32,352 nt of DNA, taken from contig JBEKSX010000024.1 of assembly GCA_049516635.1 (NCBI GenBank), positions 1-32,352 of the forward strand, read 5' to 3'. Shown in pieces: positions 24,356 through 31,343 of this stretch. How positions within the stretch are numbered: the stretch's first letter is position 1; every line of letters starts with the position of its first letter. A model generated the notes under the pieces. It searched no databases, was not told the DNA's origin, and saw only the letters and a list, made by a program, of their open reading frames with translations. This stretch comes from JBEKSX01 sp049516635. GTDB lineage: Bacteria > Bacteroidota > Ignavibacteria > Tepidaquicellales > OLB5. The translations under genes and the position numbers were made by a program.

Positions 24356-25645
24356 TTATTCCGGAAGATTCCCATTCATCGCAGAAATACCCTCTCTAAG
24401 GGGAGACGATCGTGAGAGCTCAAGCCTGCGCAGACCCGGAGAGAGATAGAAAACTGAAATCACAACCAGAAGCGTCATAATACCTCCAAACACAACCGAA
24501 GGAACTACGCCCATCAGTTTTGCAGCAAGCCCCGATTCGAATGCTCCTATTTCATTTGATGAACCTATGAAGATGCTATTGACCGAAGAAACCCTGCCTT
24601 TCATATTATCCGGTGTGCTGAGCTGAATTGTTGTAGCACGTATCACAACGCTGACATTATCGAACATCCCGCTTAATGCGAGCATCAGTAATGACAGGTA
24701 AAAGTTTTTCGACACAGCGAAAACGATTATGCTGACACCAAAACCCAGAACACAAAAAAACAATTTCATACCAGTTTTTTTAAGAGGAGGCTTTCGTGTC
24801 ATATATAGTGCCATGAACACAGCTCCGACGGAAGGGGCAGCGCGCAGCATTCCGAGACCCTGAGGACCGGAGAACAGAATATCTGCTGAATACACAGGGA
24901 GCATAGCGGTTGCCCCGCCGAACAGCACAGCAAACATATCCAATGAAATTGCTGAAAGGATGATCTTATTCGAGAAAACAAATTTTATCCCTGCCGAGAG
25001 CCTCTCACTGAGAGTTTGTTCTTCTGTAATGACAGGAACTGGTTTCTTCTCTATCAGGGATAATAAAATGACGGCTGCAAGGACCAGCAACGTTACTACC
25101 GTGTAAGAAACAGAGATGCCGAAAAATCCGTAAACAAATCCTCCGATTGCAGGACCTGTAATTGCACCAACCTGCCAGGTTGACGTATTCCATGTAATCG
25201 CATTGGGGAACGTTCTAGGCGGGATGAGTTGTGCCATGAAAGCAAATGCGGAGGGCATTGAAAACCCTCGTGCAATACCACTTATAAATATAACGGAGTA
25301 TATCGCAATCAGCTTATTTGCTTTCGGAGTGATAATATAATCGGTTGAGATAATTAGCAGTGATGCTGCACAGAAAAGCATCAAGCCGTAAGAGAACAAT
25401 AGCACATACTTTCGATTACGGGTATCTGTAACGTGCCCTGCATACAATGCAATTAATATCGAAGGTATCGCTTCGGCAAGTCCGATCAAACCGAGAGAGA
25501 AGGGGCCTCTGGTTATATCATAGACCTGCCAGCCGACAATCGTTGCCTGCATAAGAGTACCGAGTGTTAAAAGTAACCTGGCAAGAATATAATTTCTATA
25601 CTCAGGATATTTTAATGCTTCATAAGGATCGTGATTACCTGTCAT
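24356..25645 (-). CDS. MFS transporter (MFS_3 / EntS-like type)
   Basis: This 429-residue inner-membrane protein has about twelve helices. It opens DPYEALKYPEYRNYILARLL, then ATIVGWQVYDITRGPFSLGLIGLAEAIPSI, a beginning typical of the MFS_3 group that includes the enterobactin exporter EntS. The cytoplasmic loop between helices 2 and 3 carries GHVTDTRNRKYVL, a variant of the major facilitator motif A (GxLaDrxgrkxxl). The middle loop includes EEQTLSERLSAGIKFVFSN, common in this group. It probably exports a small molecule by proton antiport, but the substrate cannot be read from sequence. A terminator hairpin separates it from the SDR gene upstream in transcription, so it is likely transcribed on its own. 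Confidence 0.9.
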   Translation of the reverse strand: MTGNHDPYEALKYPEYRNYILARLLLTLGTLMQATIVGWQVYDITRGPFSLGLIGLAEAIPSILIALYAGHVTDTRNRKYVLLFSYGLMLFCAASLLIISTDYIITPKANKLIAIYSVIFISGIARGFSMPSAFAFMAQLIPPRTFPNAITWNTSTWQVGAITGPAIGGFVYGFFGISVSYTVVTLLVLAAVILLSLIEKKPVPVITEEQTLSERLSAGIKFVFSNKIILSAISLDMFAVLFGGATAMLPVYSADILFSGPQGLGMLRAAPSVGAVFMALYMTRKPPLKKTGMKLFFCVLGFGVSIIVFAVSKNFYLSLLMLALSGMFDNVSVVIRATTIQLSTPDNMKGRVSSVNSIFIGSSNEIGAFESGLAAKLMGVVPSVVFGGIMTLLVVISVFYLSPGLRRLELSRSSPLREGISAMNGNLPE

Positions 25646-25694
25646 TCCGGTCTGTGATGCAATATCTATTTAGTGAAAATTAAAATTTATAAAC

Positions 25695-25732
25695 TAAAAA
25701 ATGATTTAAGAATATACAATTCTTAAATCATT
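25695..25732 (-). terminator. Rho-independent terminator after the SDR gene
   Basis: A perfect 13-bp inverted repeat (AATGATTTAAGAA at 25700-25712, TTCTTAAATCATT at 25720-25732) with a 7-base loop. Read on the minus strand, the stem is followed directly by TTTTTAGTTT, so it ends the minus-strand transcript from the SDR gene. The stem is AT-rich and hence moderate in strength. Confidence 0.72.
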
Positions 25733-25819
25733 CGTGCTATCAGATTCATATAACGTGTTTATGAAATGATTATTATATTAATTGCAGGAAGGTCAAATTT
25801 AAAAACTAAAAATTTGTGA

Positions 25820-26605
25820 TCAAGCCGGTTTTCTATTTTCCTGAAGCCACCTGATAATCTTTACAACCAGCTTACGGGGGGAAATTCTCATGGATCCGAT
25901 CAACATCTTGTTCATAATACCAGGAATCACTATTGTTTTTCCTTTCATAAGACCTCTATAACCGATGGAGGCTACAGTTTTAGCATCCATCACATTAAAA
26001 GCGAACAGCCTTGTGGTTTCTACATGCGAACGTTCCTGGAACCCGGTTCCCGTAGGACCCGGGCATAATGCTGTGACGGAAATACCGGTACCTTTTAATT
26101 CATCTGATAGAGCTCCGGAAAAAGATAGGACGAATGCTTTTGAAGCGTAATATACAGACATCAAAGGTCCAGGTGCAAAAGCTGCAGTTGAGGCAACATT
26201 CAATATCTTACCGTTCTTCCTCTCCATCATATCATGAAGAAATAATTTCGTCAGTTCGATAAGCGAGAGAACATTCACCTGTATCATATCTATTTCATTC
26301 TTGATATCGGTATCTGCAAACATCCCGGCAGAACCGAAGCCTGCGTTGTTAATGAGAACCGTTACTGGTAGTGACTGTTCACGCACACGTTCGTAAATTT
26401 CTTTCGCTGAAGAGGGCTTGGAGAGATCTTCTGAGATGACCTTGACATGTATTTTGTGCTCATCTGTAAGTTCCTTTGATAAAGCATCTAGTTTGTCACC
26501 GCTTCTGGCAACGAGAACGAGGTTGTACCCATCCTTTGCAAAAAGATGGCTTAATTCAAGACCTATACCGCCCGAAGCCCCGGTTATTAAAGTATAATCT
26601 TTCAT
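25820..26605 (-). CDS. Short-chain dehydrogenase/reductase (SDR)
   Basis: This 261-residue enzyme has the classical SDR motifs: the NAD(P)-binding TGASGGIG at 8-15, NNAG at 86-89, the catalytic Ser139 in NVAST, and Tyr152 and Lys156 in VYYASK. PGPTGTGF after the active site is the usual substrate-loop region. The residues after the first beta-alpha unit (ARSGDKLDAL) suggest preference for NADP(H). The basic C-terminal tail includes a short hydrophobic stretch. The subgroup resembles DltE/YqjQ-like reductases, whose physiological substrates are mostly unknown. It starts 21 bases after the VOC gene in the same direction and is followed by a terminator, so it is likely the last gene of the 25820-29401 group. 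Confidence 0.93.
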   Translation of the reverse strand: MKDYTLITGASGGIGLELSHLFAKDGYNLVLVARSGDKLDALSKELTDEHKIHVKVISEDLSKPSSAKEIYERVREQSLPVTVLINNAGFGSAGMFADTDIKNEIDMIQVNVLSLIELTKLFLHDMMERKNGKILNVASTAAFAPGPLMSVYYASKAFVLSFSGALSDELKGTGISVTALCPGPTGTGFQERSHVETTRLFAFNVMDAKTVASIGYRGLMKGKTIVIPGIMNKMLIGSMRISPRKLVVKIIRWLQENRKPA

Positions 26606-26626
26606 AATTTCACCCGATGAAATACC

Positions 26627-27013
26627 TCATTTTACCTTATTATCTTCTATTACCCATATCTGGTTACCTTCGATATCATTAAAACCGCCGTAATAAAATT
26701 CCCACTTTTCATCTAAGGATGGACCGAATAGAATTGTTCCTCCATTATCCTTTATCCTTTTAAAGGCTTCTTTGATATTCGATAAACTTAGCTGTACAAT
26801 AAGTGAGTTATTCCGCGGTTGGGAAGGAATTATACCCATTTCTTTTGCATCTGCAATGGCAATGACAAGCTTTCCATTTCTGGTCAATTCAGTATAATGA
26901 TAATCTTCATCAACAGTCGTGCCGATGTCCAGATCAAATGTATTTACATACCATTCTACCACTGCATCATAATCACCAGCCAGGATAACCGCATTCAAAA
27001 AATTTGTCTCCAT
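26627..27013 (-). CDS. VOC-superfamily (glyoxalase-like) protein
   Basis: This 128-residue cytoplasmic protein has the paired beta-alpha-beta-beta-beta layout of the VOC fold. It opens FLNAVILAGDYDAVVEWYVNTFDLDIG and ends NDIEGNQIWVIEDN, where the Glu of WVIE is the usual C-terminal metal-ligand position. Family members include glyoxalase I, dioxygenases and antibiotic-binding proteins, so function cannot be assigned from fold alone. The gene lies 22 bases after the DUF899-type gene and 21 bases before the SDR gene, so an operon is likely. A second VOC protein is encoded 626 bases upstream in transcription; the two share the fold but little visible sequence. Confidence 0.85.
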   Translation of the reverse strand: METNFLNAVILAGDYDAVVEWYVNTFDLDIGTTVDEDYHYTELTRNGKLVIAIADAKEMGIIPSQPRNNSLIVQLSLSNIKEAFKRIKDNGGTILFGPSLDEKWEFYYGGFNDIEGNQIWVIEDNKVK

Positions 27014-27035
27014 AGCTAACTTTTGTTTATGGGTT

Positions 27036-27617
27036 TTACTCTTTTTCCTCTGCCGGAAGCATATCGTAAAAATGCCAGACGCTGCAGAAATAATCCCCCG
27101 GACCGAAATATGTTTTAGAAACCCTGCTTATCTTCCCTTCATCGGATTTGTGAAACACTGAAACTCCCGGTAAATAATGCCCGTCTTCGTTCCTGTATCC
27201 CATATCCTGTATAAAGTTCGAATCTTTCCCCGAATACATCCTGAATTTCCATCCTCGCTGTCCTGCAAATTCTTTTTGTGTATCAGGGTCATCGGGTGAA
27301 ACCAGAACAAAAGCCGCCCTCTTTTCTATATAGTTGAATATGCCGTTGAACCCGTCAGCCCACATTGTACAATAAGAACAGCTTTTTCCCATATTATGTA
27401 CCAGTACAAGGTCTTTTTTATCCCCGAAAAGCTCCGAAAGCTTTACATCCGCATTATTCCAATCTTTCAGGGAGTAATTTTCTACATCCATCTTCGCCAT
27501 CTTGCCCAATACTTTCAACATTTTCTTTCTGTTCTTAGCCAGCTCCTTTTCCGACTCATAATATTTTTTTTCCAGTTTTGCCGCGTTGTCTTTTTTCTTT
27601 TTTTCTTTTTTGCCCAT
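27036..27617 (-). CDS. DUF899-type thioredoxin-fold protein
   Basis: This 193-residue protein begins with a very lysine-rich segment (MGKKEKKKKDNAAK) that is probably a charged helix. A thioredoxin-like domain follows from about 55 onward. The domain holds NMGKSCSYCTMWADGFNG with C80-S-Y-C83, then FVLVSPDDPDTQKEF and GWKFRMYSGKDSNF, the conserved order of the DUF899 family. The CxxC suggests a redox or peroxiredoxin-like role, though the family is poorly characterised. Ribosome binding is good: AGAGAGG lies eight bases before the ATG on the minus strand. It sits between two VOC genes with gaps of about 21 bases, indicating a common transcript with a possible stress or detoxification theme. 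Confidence 0.87.
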   Translation of the reverse strand: MGKKEKKKKDNAAKLEKKYYESEKELAKNRKKMLKVLGKMAKMDVENYSLKDWNNADVKLSELFGDKKDLVLVHNMGKSCSYCTMWADGFNGIFNYIEKRAAFVLVSPDDPDTQKEFAGQRGWKFRMYSGKDSNFIQDMGYRNEDGHYLPGVSVFHKSDEGKISRVSKTYFGPGDYFCSVWHFYDMLPAEEKE

Positions 27618-27638
27618 TTTATTTTCCTCTCTCTAGAT

Positions 27639-28007
27639 TTATTTTAATGAATGGAGTGCAACTTTATTGCCTTCTGTATCATGGAAGATCGCAAAGAAGC
27701 CGATATCTTCGTTGATCAATGTTTTAGGCATAGCTACTTTTCCCCCTGCTCCAACAACTTTGGAAAGTACGTTATTCAGGTCGTTGCCTCCGTTCAGGTA
27801 GACCAGTGCACCGTTGTCGGATGGAATATACCCTTTGCCGGAAACTATCGCTCCGCTGACGCTTCCCCGCTCACCCGGGAAAAAGCCCATCAGGGAACCG
27901 CCCATCTCCTGTTTTACAACTTTAACCCCGAAGATGCCTTCGTAAAATTTTTTTGCTCTTTCGAAATCCGTTACCGGAATTTCGAACCATGTGATAAAAT
28001 GTGCCAT
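27639..28007 (-). CDS. VOC-superfamily (glyoxalase-like) protein, second copy type
   Basis: This 122-residue protein opens MAHFITWFEIPVTDFERAKK followed by FYEGIFGVKVV, the classic start of the small bacterial VOC group related to the 27-kDa-type glyoxalase/bleomycin-resistance-like proteins. The second half has VYLNGGNDLNNVLSKVVGAGGKV and ends GFFAIFHDTEGNKVALHS, the usual closing strand. In this subgroup the metal ligands are often incomplete, and no full set is certain here. It leads the tight 25820-28007 group, and about 155 bases separate it from the frameshifted small gene upstream in transcription. Catalytic role and substrate are unknown. Confidence 0.88.
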   Translation of the reverse strand: MAHFITWFEIPVTDFERAKKFYEGIFGVKVVKQEMGGSLMGFFPGERGSVSGAIVSGKGYIPSDNGALVYLNGGNDLNNVLSKVVGAGGKVAMPKTLINEDIGFFAIFHDTEGNKVALHSLK

Positions 28008-28162
28008 ATCATTTAGTGTTTTAATTTAAAAATATTATAAATTAAGAATTTTTCATAGCAGGAAGTTTTTTTTTGTTATACAATATCAGAACCGAACAAG
28101 GTAGAGTAGAACAACTCTGCACATTATTCTAGATTCAGGAAACAGAGCTTAAATAATTTTTT

Positions 28163-28392
28163 TTATGAATTTTTGATCTTACTAGACTTAGCTGCTATCC
28201 AGCCAGCTATTATAATTAAAAGAGCATCAAAAGGAAACACACCAATGAGTGTATCACTTACGGAATGCGACCGGTGGTCAACAACATTAAAAAATAAACG
28301 CAAAGATATATAGTAATTAAAGTTATAATCCAACCCATAGGTGATAGGGGATAGTACACCAATCCTACAGGTTTAAACCAATTCTTTCGCAT
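28163..28392 (-). pseudogene. Small membrane protein split by a -1 shift at T_TTT_TTA
   Basis: Starting at ATG 28392, frame 0 reads MRKNWFKPVGLVYYPLSPMG then WIITLITIYLCVYFL and stops at 28258-28260. A second frame, -1 relative to the first, continues with VVDHRSHSVSDTLIGVF, a hydrophobic stretch, then GWIAAKSSKIKNS and stops at 28163-28165. Joined, the two parts give about 76 residues that match, as I remember it, a small conserved two-helix family (MxxNWFKPxGxxYxPxS... then VDRHSHSVSDTL...). The switch point is the heptamer at 28294-28288 on the minus strand (T TTT TTA), in frame-0 register. One extra T in this run would also restore one frame. It may therefore be a broken gene, a sequencing error, or a programmed -1 frameshift. 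The gene lies 13 bases after the epimerase stop. The same reading starts a longer frame upstream inside the epimerase, which is not needed. Confidence 0.75.
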
Positions 28393-28405
28393 AAGGAAAA
28401 ATTCT

Positions 28406-29401
28406 TTAATTAGGTAATTTCCAGATAAGTTCATTTTCTTTATCAGGTGATAAACCGTACCGGGGCAGTTTCCAGCCCAGGGCAGAATAATACTCAATGG
28501 TCATTTCTAATGATTCATCAAACGTATGAAACTTAGTATCAAAATCCTCTTTAAGCCGACTGTTATCGAAGAGCATATCGAAATCGCTTATCCACATAGC
28601 AATATCCTGCCATTGGATTACTTCATATTTCTCTAAGAACTCGGCCGGAGCATTTAAAATTTCAGGGGAAGTATTTAAAAGATCGCAAGCTTTTAATACG
28701 AACTCCCTTAGAGATACCGGTTCATGGGTTGACGCATTATAGATTTTACGGTGTTTTTCCAAGGTAATAGATTCCTGAATTATTTTCGCAAAGTCTTCCG
28801 AAAAAGTATTTGTAAATAAGGATTTACCTCTATCCGGCATCAGAAAATTATCTTGTTTCTTAGCACGGTATAGCCAGTAGTAAAATCTGTCTGTAGGATC
28901 ATATCTACCGTAGATCAAGGATGGTCTGAATATTATCGTATCAAGCCAATCCAATGATAATAATATACGTTCGCATTCTGCTTTTTTGTTTCCGTAATAA
29001 TTCATGGGATTTTTATCAAGCCTCTGCTCAGGAGTACACTTTTCTGTTTCCACTGACTCATCTATGGGTGCATTCAATTTTTCCATCTGTTCGAAGGAAT
29101 ATGCATTACCGGTCGATATAAATATATACCTCCCTACTTTTCCTTCAAGTAATTCGGCGATCATTTCAATATTATCCGGAAAGTATCCCGTAAAATCAAC
29201 GAGTGTATCCCAGTCAGTGTTCACGATCTTCAAAATATCATCGGTATTGCGGTCACCTTTGATATGATTAACTTCGGGGAATATACCGGGATTGGTTTTT
29301 CCTCTGTTGAACAGAGTAACTTTATCATCTGTTTTTATAAGACTTTCGGTAAGTAACCTTCCAACAAAACCTGTACCGCCTAGTATTAATATGTTTTTCA
29401 T
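28406..29401 (-). CDS. NAD-dependent epimerase/dehydratase (extended SDR)
   Basis: This 331-residue enzyme has the extended-SDR N-terminus ILILGGTGFVGRLL with the GGTGFVG nucleotide loop at 8-14, then FNRGKTNPG, which suits NAD(P) binding. The strand DTLVDFTGYFPDNI and FISTGNAYSFEQM carry the catalytic Ser/Thr neighbourhood. NYYGNKKAECE supplies the Tyr and Lys of the YxxxK-type active site. The C-terminal part (ISDFDMLFDNSRLKEDF, EMTIEYY) is the usual substrate domain. Its place is closest to isoflavone-reductase-like or sugar-nucleotide epimerases of the 'reductase' type, but the substrate is unclear. It is the first gene of the minus-strand group and is followed after 13 bases by the frameshifted small gene. 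Confidence 0.9.
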   Translation of the reverse strand: MKNILILGGTGFVGRLLTESLIKTDDKVTLFNRGKTNPGIFPEVNHIKGDRNTDDILKIVNTDWDTLVDFTGYFPDNIEMIAELLEGKVGRYIFISTGNAYSFEQMEKLNAPIDESVETEKCTPEQRLDKNPMNYYGNKKAECERILLSLDWLDTIIFRPSLIYGRYDPTDRFYYWLYRAKKQDNFLMPDRGKSLFTNTFSEDFAKIIQESITLEKHRKIYNASTHEPVSLREFVLKACDLLNTSPEILNAPAEFLEKYEVIQWQDIAMWISDFDMLFDNSRLKEDFDTKFHTFDESLEMTIEYYSALGWKLPRYGLSPDKENELIWKLPN

Positions 29402-29592
29402 TTTCTATCCTTAGTATTCTGTGATTTTAAGAGTTTGTATTCTATTTTTCAATACTTTAGTGTTTTTATTTAACATGAAAGATTCATTATCCTTCATATA
29501 TCCAGAATCCGAGAAAATAAGATGGTAAAATTAATAAACGGTAAAATTGAAAGCAGATGAGGGCAATTATTCCTGTAACTGCACCATCGTCC

Positions 29593-29636
29593 GTTCAGAG
29601 ATACCTGAACAGCCATAACCCTTATAGCTTATAAGG
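29593..29636. other. Two adjacent hairpins downstream of adenine deaminase
   Basis: Two short perfect stems lie in the 250-base gap between ade and the epimerase gene: GTTCAG/CTGAAC (29593-29598, 29605-29610, loop of six) and CCTTATA/TATAAGG (29620-29626, 29630-29636, loop of three). Neither is followed by a clear T-run on the minus strand, so they are not typical terminators. They may still stabilise the 3' end of the ade transcript. The rest of the gap, 29402-29651, shows no gene. Confidence 0.4.
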
Positions 29637-29651
29637 CAAGATATTGGAAAA

Positions 29652-31316
29652 TCAAACCGTTAGATCTACAAATTTAAATGCCTTACCATCAAATAAACCC
29701 TTATCGCTGAGTTTAAGTTGCGGTATCACGAGCAGAGCCATAAAAGATAAGGTCATATAGGGGGCGTTAAGTTTGCTTCCCAGATCTTTAGCCAGTTTAT
29801 CCAGCTGTGAATATTTTTTTGCTGTGAGATAGCCATCATCATTGGTCATAATTCCGGCAACGGGCAGAGAAAGAACCTCTGTATTTCCATCATATGCAAC
29901 GGATATCCCGCCTTTTGATTTAATGACTACATTTACAGCACTGCAAATTTCCCTATCCGTAACGCCAACCGCAATAATATTGTGTGAATCATGTGCTACA
30001 CTCGATGCGATGGCTCCTTTTTTTAATTCGAAATTTTTTATAAACCCGACAGCGGGTTTTGCATCATGGTATCTATCAACAACAGCTATCTTCAATATAT
30101 CATTTTCAGGATCAGACTCAAGCTTACCATAAGATGATTTTGGATTAATGTGAAGCTCATTAGTGACCAGCTGACCGTCAAGTGCTTCGATAACGCGAAC
30201 TCCCGGCACAACAGGAACACCGTCATTGGTAATAAATAGCTCTTCTTTAATAATAAAATCTTCGGGAGTTTTGAGCAATATATCAAAATTATTTAATACT
30301 TCTGCATTAACATGTTCTATCTTTGTTATGTTATCCTCAGCTACTAACTGTCCCCTGATATAAGTTTGAATTACTTTAAACTCATTAAGGTTATTTACAA
30401 CAATGAAGTCCGCTGGATCATCAACTCTTAATAAACCTACATCAAGCTTATAATGAATAACGGGATTTAAGCTTGCACACCTCAGAACATCGATTAAATC
30501 ATATCCTCCGGCAACCGAACGCTTCACCATCTCATCTATGTGGCTTACAACAAGGTCGTTTGGATGTTTATCGTCACTGCAGAACATAACCGTTTCCGGA
30601 TGAGATTTTATGAGTGTATACAGAGCCCCGTAATTTTTCGCAGCAGAGCCTTCCCTGATTAGTATTTTCATACCAAAATTTATCTTATCCAGGGCTTCAT
30701 CGAGAGTAAAACACTCGTGGTCGGTTGTAATTCCGGATGAAATATAATTCTTCGCATCCTCCCCTCTTAATCCCGGTGCGTGACCGTCTATAGGTCTGCC
30801 AAATTGTTTAGCAATGTTTATTTTCTCCATTACAGACGGATCTTTAGACAGTACCCCCGGATAGTTCATCATTTCACTCAGGAATAGAAGCTTATCTTTG
30901 GTAAAGAGCTCTCTTATATCCGATGCGGTAATCTCGGCACCCGATGTCTCAAATGATGTTGCCGGCACACATGATGATGCCCCAAAGTAGAATTTGAACG
31001 GGACTTTCTTTCCGTTGTCTATCATATAACGAATACCCTTAATACCAAGTACATTTGCTATTTCATGCGGATCGGAAACAACTGCAACTGTCCCGTGAAC
31101 CACAGCCAGCCGTGCGAACTCTGACGGCACTAGCATCGAGCTTTCTATATGCACATGCGAATCTATGAACCCCGGGAGGATATAATTATCCTGGCTGGAA
31201 TTACTATCCTCTTTTATATTCTTTATCTTTCCATCATCTACTTCAACCGTTCCTTTGAATATCCTGCGGTTTATGATGTCAACAATGTTACCGGAAATGA
31301 TAAACTGATTACTCAT
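29652..31316 (-). CDS. ade: Adenine deaminase
   Basis: This 554-residue enzyme of the amidohydrolase superfamily converts adenine to hypoxanthine and ammonia in purine salvage. Diagnostic stretches are the metal-binding FIDSHVHIESSMLVPSEFA, AVVSDPHEIANVLG, the central GHAPGL and TTDHECF motifs, and MFCSDDKHPNDL with its metal-ligand Asp. The C-terminal domain of the Ade family includes VDRYHDAKPAVGFIKNF and SSVAHDSHNI. Length and motif order match the bacterial Ade family, which uses iron or manganese. It stands apart from the neighbouring genes (27 bases downstream of the T9SS protein's stop in the same direction), so cotranscription with that gene is possible but not demanded by function. 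The gene appears intact. Confidence 0.96.
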   Translation of the reverse strand: MSNQFIISGNIVDIINRRIFKGTVEVDDGKIKNIKEDSNSSQDNYILPGFIDSHVHIESSMLVPSEFARLAVVHGTVAVVSDPHEIANVLGIKGIRYMIDNGKKVPFKFYFGASSCVPATSFETSGAEITASDIRELFTKDKLLFLSEMMNYPGVLSKDPSVMEKINIAKQFGRPIDGHAPGLRGEDAKNYISSGITTDHECFTLDEALDKINFGMKILIREGSAAKNYGALYTLIKSHPETVMFCSDDKHPNDLVVSHIDEMVKRSVAGGYDLIDVLRCASLNPVIHYKLDVGLLRVDDPADFIVVNNLNEFKVIQTYIRGQLVAEDNITKIEHVNAEVLNNFDILLKTPEDFIIKEELFITNDGVPVVPGVRVIEALDGQLVTNELHINPKSSYGKLESDPENDILKIAVVDRYHDAKPAVGFIKNFELKKGAIASSVAHDSHNIIAVGVTDREICSAVNVVIKSKGGISVAYDGNTEVLSLPVAGIMTNDDGYLTAKKYSQLDKLAKDLGSKLNAPYMTLSFMALLVIPQLKLSDKGLFDGKAFKFVDLTV

Positions 31317-31343
31317 ATATATTTTCTTTATAGCTTCTTACCC

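Noticed and set aside
28258..28497. A 79-residue frame starting MSIILPWAGN upstream of the small membrane protein
   Set aside because: Its first part overlaps the end of the epimerase gene in another frame and looks unlike any protein. The conserved-looking sequence begins at MRKNWFKP (28392), which is the better start.
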